This document shows, one piece after another, positions 54,263 to 62,917 of a stretch of 64,000 nt of DNA (positions are counted from its first letter, which is position 1; every line of letters begins with the position of its first letter). The translations under genes were made by a program, and so were the position numbers. The stretch comes from Allobosea sp. TND4EK4 (GTDB lineage: Bacteria > Pseudomonadota > Alphaproteobacteria > Rhizobiales > Beijerinckiaceae). The notes beneath the pieces are model-generated. The model was not told the origin of the DNA. It ran no database searches and saw only the letters and a program-made list of their open reading frames with translations. The stretch spans positions 186,001 through 250,000 of the forward strand of contig NZ_FTMO01000002.1 in the NCBI RefSeq assembly GCF_900156025.1, in the 5' to 3' direction.

Positions 54263-56041
54263 CTATCGCGAACCCCAGGCCCCCAGCTTCGCCATCAGCG
54301 GGAACGGCGCGGGCGGCGGATCGAAGCGTGGGGCCAGCCCCAGCAGCGGCGCGGCCCGCTCGATCAGCCGGCCCGTCGTCACGCCGGCGTTCCAGGCTGC
54401 GGTCGAATAGCCGCCGCTCTCGGCGTAGCCCTTCGGTTCGTCATAGATCGCGAGGAACAGGTATTTCGGCTTGTCGGAAGGGGCGATGGCCGTGAAGGTC
54501 GTGAAGTTGCGGTTCTTGGCGTAGCGACCGCCGATGACCTTTTCGGCCGTACCGGTCTTGCCGCCGACGAAGTAGCCGGCGATGTCCGCCTTCTTGGCCG
54601 AGCCCTTTTCGCCATTCAGCCGCATGATGAACCGCAGCGCCTCGGAGGTTTCCGGCTTGATCACCCGCGTCGCCACCTTCATCGCGTCCTCCTGCGAGCG
54701 CTTCAGGAAGGTCGGCTTCATCAGGTAGCCGCCGTTCACCAGCGCGGCCACCGCCGCCATCGCCTGGATCGGCGCGACGGCGAGGCCGTGGCCGAAGGCG
54801 ATGGTCGCGGTGTTGATCTCGCCCCAGCGCTGCGGGACGATCGGGGCTGCGCTCTCGGGCAGCTCGGTCGTCATCCGGTCGAGCTGCATCATCTTCTTGA
54901 GGAAGGCCTTGTGGCCCTCGACGCCGACGGCCAGCGCCATCTTGATCGAGCCCATATTGGACGAATGCAGGAACACCTCCGGCACGGTCAGCGTGCGCCC
55001 GGTGCCGTGGTATTCCTTGATGACCTGCCGGCCGAAACGCATCATGCCGCCAGCGGTCGAGAAGCTCGAATTGATGTTGACCTTGCCGGAGTCGAGCGCC
55101 ATCGCGATGGTGAGCGCCTTGAAGGTCGAGCCCATCTCGTAGACGCCGACACTCATCCGGTTGATCCGGTCCTTCTCCAGGGCATCGACCGGGTTGTTCG
55201 GGTCGAAATCCGGCAGCGAAACCAGCCCGAGGACCTCGCCTGTGGTGACGTCCATGATCGCGCCGGCTGCGGCGATCGCCTTGAAGCGCGCCATGCCGTT
55301 GACCAGCTCGTCGCGCAGCAGATGCTGGATGCGCAGGTCGAGCGAGAGCTGCACGGGCTTGAGATCGCTCGCCTGGCTGGCAAATCCGGCGCCGTTCAGG
55401 TCCTGCAGGCCCTGGGAATCGATATACTTCTCCATCCCGGCGATGCCGATATTGTCGACATTCGCAAAGCCGAGGATATGGGCGGCCGCCGGGCCGTTCG
55501 GATAGACGCGCTTGTGCTCGGGCAGGAAGCCGACGCCGGGAATGCCGAGGCGGTAGACCTCCGCCTGCTGGCGCGGCGTGATCTCGCGCTTGACCCAGAC
55601 GAAGCCCTTCTTGGTGCCGAGCTTGTCGCGCAGATCCTTGGCATCGAGCTCGGGCAGGACAGCCGTCAGCAGCTCCGTCGCCTCGTCCTTGTCGAGGATC
55701 TTGCGCGGCTCTGCGAAGACCGAGACGACACCGATATCGGTGGCCAGGATGTCGCCGTTGCGGTCGACGATGTCGGGCCGGGCCGCCGCGATGGCGTTCG
55801 ATGTCGCGCGCCGGATGCCGACCTGCTCGTTGGGCAGCGTCGCCAGCAATGCGAGCCGGGCGGTGATGGCGAGGAACAGCACCGAAAAGCCGAGGATGAC
55901 CAGCCCGACGCGAGGCTGCGCCTTGTGGCCGCTCATGCGGAAGACATCGCGCAGCCAGGCGAAGCGCGAGCGTGCCGCCACCGGCTCGGTGACGACCTGG
56001 TGCGCGGGCTCCGGCGCCCCGGTCTGATGCGGCTCGGTCAT
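54263..56041 (-). CDS. ftsI: septal peptidoglycan transpeptidase FtsI (PBP3)
   Basis: Class B penicillin-binding protein that cross-links septal peptidoglycan in complex with FtsW. The 592-residue protein has a cytoplasmic N-terminus, one membrane helix (about 45-69), a pedestal domain (about 75-240) with RPDIVDRNGDILATD, and the transpeptidase domain. Active-site motifs are STFK (305-308, nucleophile S305), SSN (360-362) and KTG (495-497). The ATG at 56041 overlaps the ftsL stop (ATGA). Confidence 0.98.
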   Translation of the reverse strand: MTEPHQTGAPEPAHQVVTEPVAARSRFAWLRDVFRMSGHKAQPRVGLVILGFSVLFLAITARLALLATLPNEQVGIRRATSNAIAAARPDIVDRNGDILATDIGVVSVFAEPRKILDKDEATELLTAVLPELDAKDLRDKLGTKKGFVWVKREITPRQQAEVYRLGIPGVGFLPEHKRVYPNGPAAAHILGFANVDNIGIAGMEKYIDSQGLQDLNGAGFASQASDLKPVQLSLDLRIQHLLRDELVNGMARFKAIAAAGAIMDVTTGEVLGLVSLPDFDPNNPVDALEKDRINRMSVGVYEMGSTFKALTIAMALDSGKVNINSSFSTAGGMMRFGRQVIKEYHGTGRTLTVPEVFLHSSNMGSIKMALAVGVEGHKAFLKKMMQLDRMTTELPESAAPIVPQRWGEINTATIAFGHGLAVAPIQAMAAVAALVNGGYLMKPTFLKRSQEDAMKVATRVIKPETSEALRFIMRLNGEKGSAKKADIAGYFVGGKTGTAEKVIGGRYAKNRNFTTFTAIAPSDKPKYLFLAIYDEPKGYAESGGYSTAAWNAGVTTGRLIERAAPLLGLAPRFDPPPAPFPLMAKLGAWGSR

Positions 56042-56424
56042 GGCATGGCTCCGGGCGTGGTCGCGCTCGCCTTGCGGTCGCGCGGCGTCTCCGTCGGCAG
56101 GCCCAAGCCGAGGTCCTCGAGCTTGCGGCCGATCGTATCGACCTTCGGGCCCCGGTTCGGGATTTCGGAGGGATTGACCACCTGCGTCGCCTGAAAGGGC
56201 TGGAGGTCGAGATGGCGGTCGGCCAGCGTCTGGATTCGGTCAGGCCGGTTGAGGAACTGCCACTCGGCCCTCAGCACCTGGATGGCGTCGCGCTCGCGCT
56301 GGGTCCTCGCCTTGAGCTTCTGGAGTTGCTCGGCCGCCAGCGTCGTCTCGTATTTGATGGTGTAGGCGTAGACCGCCGAGGAGACGAGCGCTCCGATCGC
56401 GACGGCGTGGAGAAACTTGATCAC
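56038..56424 (-). CDS. ftsL: cell division protein FtsL
   Basis: Small bitopic divisome protein that with FtsB activates FtsWI. The 128-residue protein has one membrane helix (about 4-24, FLHAVAIGALVSSAVYAYTIKY) followed by a coiled coil (about 28-65; AAEQLQKLKARTQRERDAIQVLRAEWQFL) and the conserved RPDRIQTLADRHLDLQPFQATQV stretch. Position between rsmH and ftsI supports the call. Start is GTG at 56424, two bases after the rsmH stop. Confidence 0.92.
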   Translation of the reverse strand: MIKFLHAVAIGALVSSAVYAYTIKYETTLAAEQLQKLKARTQRERDAIQVLRAEWQFLNRPDRIQTLADRHLDLQPFQATQVVNPSEIPNRGPKVDTIGRKLEDLGLGLPTETPRDRKASATTPGAMP

Positions 56425-56426
56425 GC

Positions 56427-57467
56427 TCAGCTTCTCCGGCGGGGCGAGGGTTCGGGAAGGCCCGCGAGCGCGACGAGTCCGGCTTCCGCCTGGCGGGCCG
56501 GGGCGTCGTTGCGCTCGGCTGCGCGCAGCTTGGCCGAGCGGGCGCGCGGATTGGCGCGCATCTCGGCCTCGGACGGCGCGACGGCCCCCTTTTCGACGAG
56601 CCTGAAGGTCGGCTGCGCCACGGTCACCGCCGGCGCGTGCCGGGAGGCGGCCGGCATCCGGCCGGAGCGCTCGGCCATGAACTGCTTGACGATACGGTCT
56701 TCCAGCGAATGGAAGGTGACGACGACGAGCCGCCCGCCGGGCTTCAGCACCGCTTCGGCCGCGTGCAGCGCCTTGACCAGTTCGCCCAGCTCGTCGTTCA
56801 CCGCGATGCGCAGCGACTGGAACACCCGCGTCGCCGGATGCGCTCCGCCTGGCTCCCCGCGCACGATCCCGGCGACGAGATCGGCCAATTGCTTGGTGGT
56901 GGTCAGCGGCGCCTTGCGGCGCGCCTCGATCACGGCGCGTGCCACCGCACGCGAGCGACGCTCCTCGCCATAGTGGTAGAAGATGTTGGCGAGCAGCCCC
57001 TCTTCCGCCTCGTTGAGGATGTCGGCGGCGCTCTGCCCCTGCCCGCTCATGCGCATGTCGAGCGGCCCGTCGAAGCGGAACGAAAAGCCGCGCTCCGCCT
57101 GGTCGATCTGCATCGAGGAAACGCCGATATCGAGCACCACGCCGTCGAGCGGCGTCATCGCGAAGCGCTCGGCCTCCTGCGCCAGCTCGCCGAAATTCGC
57201 CTGCGAGACCGTCAGGCGCCCGCCCATCGCCGCGACCAGATCGGCCCCGCCGGCGACCGCGTTCGGGTCGCGGTCGAGCGCCAGCAGCGTGACGTCGGGC
57301 GCAGCCTCCAGGATCGCGCGGCTGTAGCCGCCGGCGCCGAAGGTGCCGTCGAGATAGCGCCCGCCGGCCTGAGGCGCGAGCGCGGCGAGAACCTCGGCAA
57401 GAAGCACGGGCACATGACGAACCGGTCCGCCGATGGCTCCGCCTGAACGGTCGCCATGGTCCGTCAT
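56427..57467 (-). CDS. rsmH: 16S rRNA (cytosine-1402-N4)-methyltransferase RsmH
   Basis: Methylates C1402 in the decoding centre of 16S rRNA. The 346-residue protein (formerly MraW) starts with [36 protein letters not shown], the SAM-binding motif, and shows [47 protein letters not shown] and [18 protein letters not shown], all highly diagnostic. ATG at 57467 is chosen because it overlaps the mraZ stop by 4 bases and begins close to the conserved region; the frame extends much further upstream without homology. Confidence 0.97.
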   Translation of the reverse strand: MTDHGDRSGGAIGGPVRHVPVLLAEVLAALAPQAGGRYLDGTFGAGGYSRAILEAAPDVTLLALDRDPNAVAGGADLVAAMGGRLTVSQANFGELAQEAERFAMTPLDGVVLDIGVSSMQIDQAERGFSFRFDGPLDMRMSGQGQSAADILNEAEEGLLANIFYHYGEERRSRAVARAVIEARRKAPLTTTKQLADLVAGIVRGEPGGAHPATRVFQSLRIAVNDELGELVKALHAAEAVLKPGGRLVVVTFHSLEDRIVKQFMAERSGRMPAASRHAPAVTVAQPTFRLVEKGAVAPSEAEMRANPRARSAKLRAAERNDAPARQAEAGLVALAGLPEPSPRRRS

Positions 57468-57940
57468 GATGCTGCGCCTCCTGCCGATGGGGGAAGGGAA
57501 CCGAGCGAGCGCTTCACGTCGCGCAGCCGCGTCCGTGCGGTGTCGAGATGGGCGCGGAAACGCTCGGGCTCCCAGATCTGGAATTTGTGGCCGTGGCCGA
57601 CGAAGGTCACGGCGTCGCCGATCCCGGCATGGGATTTCAGCGCCTCGCTGAGCGTCATGCGCCCCTCCGGATCGACCCTCAGCACTTCCGAGGTTCCGTT
57701 CAACGCCGTCGAGAGCAGCTCCCACTCGTCCGAAAAGGGAGAAAAGCGCGACAGGATCTCGTCGATCGTCGCCCGCAGCGCATGCCCGCCCGCATCGAGC
57801 GCCGGCAGGTCGAGCGCCTGATGGACGTACAGCCCCTCGTAGCCGTCCTTGGCCAACACGGAGCGGAAACTGGAGGGGATCGAGACCCGGCCCTTGGAGT
57901 CCAGCCGGTTGGTGAAGTTCGAGACGAAGCGGTCCGTCAA
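57464..57940 (-). CDS. mraZ: transcriptional regulator MraZ
   Basis: First gene of the dcw cluster; MraZ is a double-AbrB-fold regulator that binds upstream of its own operon. The 158-residue protein begins [26 protein letters not shown], the first AbrB motif with the DxKGR core; a second half-motif, [16 protein letters not shown], lies near residue 77-95. The start is TTG at 57940 with a strong GGGAGG ribosome site 6 bases upstream. A repeat array matching MraZ boxes lies 149-193 bases upstream. Confidence 0.95.
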   Translation of the reverse strand: MTDRFVSNFTNRLDSKGRVSIPSSFRSVLAKDGYEGLYVHQALDLPALDAGGHALRATIDEILSRFSPFSDEWELLSTALNGTSEVLRVDPEGRMTLSEALKSHAGIGDAVTFVGHGHKFQIWEPERFRAHLDTARTRLRDVKRSLGSLPPSAGGAAS

Positions 57941-58088
57941 CGCCGCCTCCCGGCCTGCTCTTCACGTCGACGCCGCAGCCCGGGGGCAGCGGCGAAGTAG
58001 CCCCCCATCGAAGCAGGCATGGCGCATCGGACAGCCAAATTCCGCGCGGCACACGGACCCTGACCAGTGATTTGCCTGCCGGCTTCGA

Positions 58089-58133
58089 CGGGATGATTTG
58101 GGATAGCATGGGCTACCATGGGCGTCAATGGAA
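58089..58133. promoter_or_regulatory. MraZ-box array upstream of mraZ
   Basis: On the plus strand, three perfect TGGGN units occur at exact 10-base spacing (58099, 58109, 58119), flanked by degenerate copies CGGGA (58089) and TGGAA (58129). TGGGN repeats with 5-base spacers are the published E. coli MraZ binding pattern. The array lies in the 340-base gap 57941-58280, which otherwise contains no gene or clear terminator. Confidence 0.7.
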
Positions 58134-58280
58134 TCGCAGGCGCAAGCATGCCTCTGCAAGGACTCCCGTCCATCACAACCCGTTAAGGTTAAGGTCCGGT
58201 AACCACGAGGATTTCGACGACGTGCCAGAGCGGGCCACGGCAAAACCGCGGTTCCCAGCCCGACAAATTTTTCCGGTGCG

Positions 58281-58745
58281 TCAGGCGGCGCCGGAGGCCG
58301 CGAGCAGCGCGTCTCGCACCTGCTCCAACGCGCGGCGCAGCTCCTCGGCTTGCGCGGCGTTGCCGCCCAGCGCGCTGCCGATGGCCTCGGGCACGCAGCG
58401 CCCCTTGGTGCGCAGCTTTTCGCCGGCCGCCGTCAGGTACAGGCGGACCTGGCGCTCATCCTCGGGATCGCGCATGCGCCGGATCAGCCCCGCCCCTTCG
58501 AGCCGCTTGAGCAGGGGGGTGAGCGTGCCGGAATCCAGCATCAGCCGCTCCCCCATCGCCTTCACGGTCAGCCCCTCATTCTCCCACAGAACGAGCATCG
58601 CGAGGTACTGCGGGTAGGTCAGGCCGAGTTCGGCAAGGATGGGCCGATAGGCGCGGTTGAAGGCATGGCCGGCCTGGTAGACGGCGAAGCACAGATGCTC
58701 CTCCAGCCGCAGCATCTCCGCCCTGTCGCCCTGCCCGTCGCCCAT
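58281..58745 (-). CDS. ohrR: organic-hydroperoxide-sensing MarR regulator OhrR
   Basis: Dimeric winged-helix repressor of ohr that is released when its reactive cysteine is oxidised by organic peroxide. The 154-residue protein has the sensing cysteine at C19 (EHLCFAVY), the OhrR signature LTYPQYLAMLVLWE with tyrosines that contact the cysteine, and the wing MRDPEDERQVRLYLT. I chose ATG at 58745; a longer upstream frame would cross the shared promoter region. It is divergent from ohr across 139 bases with a clear operator. Confidence 0.94.
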   Translation of the reverse strand: MGDGQGDRAEMLRLEEHLCFAVYQAGHAFNRAYRPILAELGLTYPQYLAMLVLWENEGLTVKAMGERLMLDSGTLTPLLKRLEGAGLIRRMRDPEDERQVRLYLTAAGEKLRTKGRCVPEAIGSALGGNAAQAEELRRALEQVRDALLAASGAA

Positions 58746-58810
58746 GCTCGCTCTCCTCTCCTCCACAAAGCGCGGAGTGCGACCGCGATCAACCCTGCGG
58801 TTCGTCAAAT

Positions 58811-58845
58811 TGAATTGTTGACAATCTAATTGCGCACGATATAAA
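58811..58845 (+). promoter_or_regulatory. ohr promoter with overlapping OhrR operator
   Basis: A near-consensus promoter is present: -35 TTGACA (58818-58823), 16-base spacer, -10 TATAAA (58840-58845), 40 bases before the ohr ATG. The -35 box lies inside an AT-rich dyad ATTGT-TG-ACAAT (58814-58825), extended by flanking AATTG-type bases, as expected for OhrR sites. Confidence 0.8.
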
Positions 58846-58884
58846 TCGCAACCATCGTCATTCAAGCAAGCAAGGAGAGCGATC

Positions 58885-59307
58885 ATGAAAACCCTCTACA
58901 CCGCCCATGGTTCCGCCACCGGTGGCCGCGAAGGCCAGGCCGCGACCGATACCGGCAACCTGAACCTGATCCTGCATACCCCCAAGGAACTCGGCGGCAC
59001 CGGCGGCGACGGCACCAATCCCGAGCAGCTCTTCTCCCTCGGCTACTCGGCCTGCTTCCTCGGCGCGCTGAAGGCGGCCGCCCGCAAGGAGAACGTCAAG
59101 ATCCCGGAGGATGCGAAGGTCGCGGCCGATATCGGCATCGGTCCGCGCGACGACGGCCAGGGCTTCGGCATCAATGCCAAGCTGACGGTCACGGTCCCCG
59201 GCGTCGACAAGGCGGTGGTCGAGGACCTCGTCAAGAAGGCCCATGTGATCTGCCCCTACTCGCACGCGACCAAGGGCAACATCGAGGTCGAGACGGTCGT
59301 CGGCTGA
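58885..59307 (+). CDS. ohr: organic hydroperoxide resistance peroxidase Ohr
   Basis: Thiol peroxidase that reduces organic (fatty-acid) hydroperoxides using lipoylated proteins as electron donors. The 140-residue protein has the catalytic cysteine C57 (YSACFLGAL) and resolving cysteine C123 (VICPYSHA), plus the active-site Arg/Glu context and GGTGGDGTNPEQLFSLGYSACF pattern. An AAGGAGAG ribosome site precedes the ATG. It is divergent from ohrR, a classic arrangement. Confidence 0.97.
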   Translation: MKTLYTAHGSATGGREGQAATDTGNLNLILHTPKELGGTGGDGTNPEQLFSLGYSACFLGALKAAARKENVKIPEDAKVAADIGIGPRDDGQGFGINAKLTVTVPGVDKAVVEDLVKKAHVICPYSHATKGNIEVETVVG

Positions 59308-59494
59308 GGCCGCGCCGAAACGCCCATCGGCAGGATGGCCGGTCGCGTTCCTGCCGATCGGACATCCTGCCGCCGCGAGGTCCAGCGAGCCCGGCAGCCG
59401 CGCTGCCGACGCCGCTGTCGAACGGTCGCATGACACGAGTAAACCGTTCCGCTAAAGCGAGGCATCTGTCGATCCTCGCGGAACTGGACGAAGA

Positions 59495-60478
59495 ATGCGC
59501 CTCAAAGCACTCGTCGCGGCGGCGGCGTTATGCTGCTCAGCCAGCCTGGGCCAGGCGGCAGGCCTGATGGCCTTCGAGGTTCCGGCCGACGTCTCAGGCC
59601 CCGCTCTGAAGGTTCTGCAATGGTCCCCCTGCGCCAGGCCGGCCGATACGGTCAGGCTGGGGCCCTTCGCCATCCCGGCGGTGCGCGACTGCCCCATCGC
59701 CGGAGACGGCAAGCTGCCGCTGATCGTGATCTCGCATGGCTTCGGCGGGACGTATCTCGCGCATCACGACACGGCCGAAGCTCTGGCGAACGCGGGTTTC
59801 GTGGTGGTCGCTCTCAATCATCCCGATGACAATGCTTTCAACGCGGCCAGGTTCGACAGCCTCGCGGCGCTGAGGACGCGGCCGATCGATGTGAGACGGC
59901 TGGTCGACCACATGCTCGGCCCAGCCCCCGCCGCGGCGAGGATCGACCCCGAACGGATCGGCTTTTTCGGATTCTCCCGCGGTGGCTACACCGGCCTCGT
60001 CCTCGCCGGGGCGCAGCCAGACATCCGACAACTGCGCGCGGTTTGCCAGGACCCGACCGGGGCGAAGTGCGACCGCATTCCCGCTGGGATGGTCCCGCCA
60101 GGGGAGCCGGTCAGCGACCCCCGGATCAAGGCATTCGTAATCGCCGACCCTCTGGCCAGCGTCTTCCCGAACGGGAGCGGGCTAAGGCAGATCAGGGCCC
60201 CCCTGCAACTCTGGCGTTCCCAGAACGGGGGTGACGGGGTCGCGCCCGCGGATGTCGCGGCCATCGCGGCCGGCCTGCCCGAGAAGGCTGAGTTTCATGA
60301 TGCCGCCGGCGCCGGCCATTTCGCCTTTCTCAGCGTCTGCCCTGAGGCATTGGCGAGGGAGCAGCCTGCGATCTGCACCGATGCGGCGGGTTTCGACCGC
60401 GCCGCCTTTCATGTCGAGCTGAACGGCCAGGCCGTCGATTTCCTGCGCCGGGAGCTGGACCGGCGAGCCGGGCCCTGA
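59495..60478 (+). CDS. exported alpha/beta hydrolase (dienelactone-hydrolase-like)
   Basis: A 327-residue hydrolase with a Sec signal peptide (about residues 1-21, ending SASLGQAA). The fold is alpha/beta hydrolase: oxyanion region VISHGFGGTY (about 78-87), nucleophile motif GFSRGG (about 158-163, Ser160) and a catalytic His near GAGHFAFL. Several extra cysteines in the mature part (C46, C66, C183, C191, about C278 and C290) could form disulfides in the periplasm. The pattern recalls PAF-acetylhydrolase/cutinase-like esterases of alphaproteobacteria. Substrate unknown. It ends 34 bases before the 3' end of the oppositely directed RNase P RNA gene. Confidence 0.85.
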   Translation: MRLKALVAAAALCCSASLGQAAGLMAFEVPADVSGPALKVLQWSPCARPADTVRLGPFAIPAVRDCPIAGDGKLPLIVISHGFGGTYLAHHDTAEALANAGFVVVALNHPDDNAFNAARFDSLAALRTRPIDVRRLVDHMLGPAPAAARIDPERIGFFGFSRGGYTGLVLAGAQPDIRQLRAVCQDPTGAKCDRIPAGMVPPGEPVSDPRIKAFVIADPLASVFPNGSGLRQIRAPLQLWRSQNGGDGVAPADVAAIAAGLPEKAEFHDAAGAGHFAFLSVCPEALAREQPAICTDAAGFDRAAFHVELNGQAVDFLRRELDRRAGP

Positions 60479-60512
60479 CACCCGCTGCGGGACGATGTGC
60501 AGGTTTCCGGTG

Positions 60513-60914
60513 GGATAGGGTGCCAGTCGGCCTGTAAGCCGGGTTTTGTATGGCCGGAGGATCGCTCCCCCGACGTGACGGCCATTCCTCTGGGACGCGC
60601 ATTGCTGCGGGCCTCAAGCAACCAACCCGGACGACCAGGCCCAGAAACAGGCCCCTCCCCGCTTGCGCGGAAAGCATCGTCCCTATTCGGTCTTGCTCCC
60701 GGTGGGGCTTGCCATGCCGTCCCCGTTGCCGGGTCCGCGGTGCGCTCTTACCGCACCTTTTCACCCTTACCTGCGAGCCGAGGCTCGCGGGCGGTTCGAT
60801 CTCTGTGGCGCTTTCCCTGGGGTCGCCCCCGCCGGACGTTATCCGGCACCGTGTTTCCGTGGAGCCCGGACTTTCCTCCCTCGCGAGCGAGAGCGGCCGT
60901 CCGGCCGACTGGCG
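60513..60914 (-). ncRNA. rnpB: RNase P RNA (M1 RNA, type A)
   Basis: Catalytic RNA that removes tRNA 5' leaders. Read on the minus strand, the gene contains the P4 signature GAGGAAAGTCCGGGCTCC (about 60865-60885) and the 3' P4 partner region near 60545-60560. Helix P1 is rebuilt perfectly by GCCAGTCGGCC at the 5' end (60903-60913) and GGCCGACTGGC at the 3' end (60522-60532). The CRI/CRV region and the ACAAAACCCGGCTTACAGGCC 3' conserved stretch, split here by eye, agree with the bacterial type A consensus. Both outer ends are estimates. Confidence 0.95.
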
Positions 60915-60979
60915 AGGGGGGACATGCGCGCTGGCGCCGCCCGCGTCAAGCGCGCGGGGGTGCCTGACCGTGCAGCACG

Positions 60980-61756
60980 TCAGTTGCGCGCGGTGATCGT
61001 GCGCACCTTGGCGCAATAGGTGCGGTTGGCGCCGCTCAGCCGGGTCGCCATGTGGCCGCTCTGGTACTTCATGACGGTGCGGCAGGTATCGCCGCCGGCC
61101 ATGCGATAGGCCTCGGCCAGATATTTCATGCCATAGCGGGCGTTGGTCTCGGCATCGAGCAGGCCGCCAGCTCCGCCCGAATAGCCCATGCCGCGGGCCG
61201 TCTGGTGGCGAATCTGCATCAGGCCGTAATTGCCGGCATGGGCAGCGCGTGGATTGTAGCGGCTTTCGACGCGGATGATCGCATCCGCCAGCGAGAACGG
61301 CACGCCGTTGGCCGCGGCATGCCGCGCGACGATCGCTTTGATCCCCTCGACCCCGGCCGGCGCGGCAACTGGCTTCGCCTCGGCCTTGTCTTCACTGCGG
61401 GCCACCGATGCGGTGGCGGTCGGCTCCTGCACCTTCGCATCCGCAGTCGCAGCGGCTGCCTGCGGCTTCATTCCTCCAGCCTTGGCTGCCTGCCTGGCCG
61501 CGGCGACCTCCTCGGCCTTCGCCTTTCGCGCCTCGATCCGCGCCGCCCGCCGCTCCTTGGCGCTCATCGGCTTGCTCGGCGCCTCGGCCGCCTGCTCGGA
61601 GCCCTTGGCTTCCTCGGCCTTCAGCCGGGCAATTTCGGCGTCGCGCACGACGATAGCCCTGGGATCCGTTTCCGAGTTCACGAATTCCTCCGCCGAAGCC
61701 ATCCCGGTGAGGCTAATCAGAACCGCGGCTGCGAGACCGCCATAGACATACTTCAT
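60980..61756 (-). CDS. lytic transglycosylase with SLT domain
   Basis: Periplasmic muramidase-like enzyme that cleaves peptidoglycan glycan strands. The 258-residue protein has a signal peptide (about 1-22, ending GMASA), an Ala/Glu/Lys-rich extended region (about 25-135), and a C-terminal SLT domain (about 140-250) with the catalytic glutamate in IIRVESRYNPRA, then GNYGLMQIRHQTARGMGY and a YLAEAYRMAGGD stretch. ATG at 61756 starts the signal peptide; the longer upstream frame is rejected. rnpB begins about 65 bases after its stop on the same strand. Confidence 0.92.
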   Translation of the reverse strand: MKYVYGGLAAAVLISLTGMASAEEFVNSETDPRAIVVRDAEIARLKAEEAKGSEQAAEAPSKPMSAKERRAARIEARKAKAEEVAAARQAAKAGGMKPQAAAATADAKVQEPTATASVARSEDKAEAKPVAAPAGVEGIKAIVARHAAANGVPFSLADAIIRVESRYNPRAAHAGNYGLMQIRHQTARGMGYSGGAGGLLDAETNARYGMKYLAEAYRMAGGDTCRTVMKYQSGHMATRLSGANRTYCAKVRTITARN

Positions 61757-62162
61757 GATCAACTGAACCCTGCTGCGCCACATCTCACTGAGCGGCGGGG
61801 TCAAATGCTGACTGAATGTGACGATAATCTGTTCAGCGAGAAAGAAAATGCCTCCGACTTCAAAGGTTATGTGTCTTTGATCTCTACTTCACTATAGAGT
61901 ATTTTCAGGTATTGGCTGACCGCAAAACTTTGCCGGCGTGAGACAGGGATCGCGAATCAGGAAAACGCGGGCGCCGCCTCTTTTTCGCCATATTTCGGCT
62001 CGCGCGACCGAATCGCGGAACCGCGGGGCTCATCGCAGGTTCCGAGGCACCCACCTCTTGATCGAGGCGCAGGCAGCGCCCATCATCGCCCGCATTGTGC
62101 TTCGGCGATGCGCGCACCTGCCGTCGCGAGAGCGGTGGCGAGTTCGGAGACCTGTTCCTTTC
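61757..62162. other. 406-base divergent intergenic region
   Basis: Lies between the lytic transglycosylase (minus) and the DjlA-like gene (plus). The part nearest the transglycosylase (about 61800-61930) is more AT-rich than its surroundings and is the probable promoter area; the rest is GC-rich. I see no convincing gene, RNA or terminator. Confidence 0.5.
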
Positions 62163-62912
62163 ATGTCCTCTTCGTTCTGGGGCGCGCTCGGCGGCGGCGG
62201 CGTCGGTTTTGCCCTTGGCGGCCCATTGGGCGCCCTGCTCGGAGCCCTCGCCGGTCACGTCCTCGTCGATCGTGAGGGAGCGCCCTTTGGGCCCGCTCCG
62301 CGCGAGCTCGTCTTCACCACCGGCCTCGTCGCGCTCGCGGCGAAGATGGCGCGCTCGGATGGGGTCGTAACCTGCGACGAGGTCACAGCCTTCCGCCGGA
62401 TCGTCACGGTGCCGCCGGGCGAGGAACAGCGCGTCGCGCGGCTGTTCGACCTGGCCAAGCAGACCAGTGCCGGCTTCGAGGCCTATGCCGGCCAGATCGC
62501 CGCCGCCTTCCGCGACGAACCGGCGCTGCTGGAGGGCGTGCTCGACGGCCTCTTCCTGATCGCCGCGGCGGACGGCGCGGTTCATGAGGCGGAATACGCC
62601 TATCTGCGTGGGGTCGCAGCGATCTTCGGGATCGCCGATGCCGATTTCGCCCGTATCGAGGCGCGCCATGTCCGCCGGCCGGACGACCCCTATCTCATCC
62701 TCGGCGCCAGCCGCGAGATGGCAGACGACGAGTTGAAGCGGCATTACCGCCGCCTGGTCGCCGAGAACCATCCCGACCGCGAGATCGCCCGCGGTCTGCC
62801 TCAGGAAGCGGTCGCGATCGCGACCCGGCGCCTGTCGGCGATCAACGCGGCCTGGGACATGATCGCCCATGAGCGCGGCCTCGCCCGCCGCCTGTCGCAC
62901 GAGCCGGCCTGA
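62163..62912 (+). CDS. DjlA-like TerB/DnaJ co-chaperone
   Basis: A 249-residue membrane-associated DnaJ-domain protein. The N-terminus is a glycine-rich hydrophobic segment (about 5-36, FWGALGGGGVGFALGGPLGALLGALAGHVLVD) like the dimerising membrane anchor of DjlA. A TerB-like helical domain (about 50-165) follows, then a C-terminal J domain (about 178-240) with the HPD motif in NHPDREIA that stimulates DnaK ATPase. Order anchor-TerB-J matches DjlA. ATG at 62163; the amidase gene starts five bases after its stop, so the two are coupled. Confidence 0.9.
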   Translation: MSSSFWGALGGGGVGFALGGPLGALLGALAGHVLVDREGAPFGPAPRELVFTTGLVALAAKMARSDGVVTCDEVTAFRRIVTVPPGEEQRVARLFDLAKQTSAGFEAYAGQIAAAFRDEPALLEGVLDGLFLIAAADGAVHEAEYAYLRGVAAIFGIADADFARIEARHVRRPDDPYLILGASREMADDELKRHYRRLVAENHPDREIARGLPQEAVAIATRRLSAINAAWDMIAHERGLARRLSHEPA

Positions 62913-62917
62913 CCGCG

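Noticed and set aside
58184..58204. TTAA-rich segment upstream of mraZ as a CtrA site
   Set aside because: The half-sites are spaced wrongly (TTAA, two bases, TTAA; then seven bases before TAAC), so it does not match TTAA-N7-TTAA.
60538..61019. Short open frames on both strands between the hydrolase and the transglycosylase
   Set aside because: The region is explained by the RNase P RNA gene; the frames have no ribosome sites or family resemblance.
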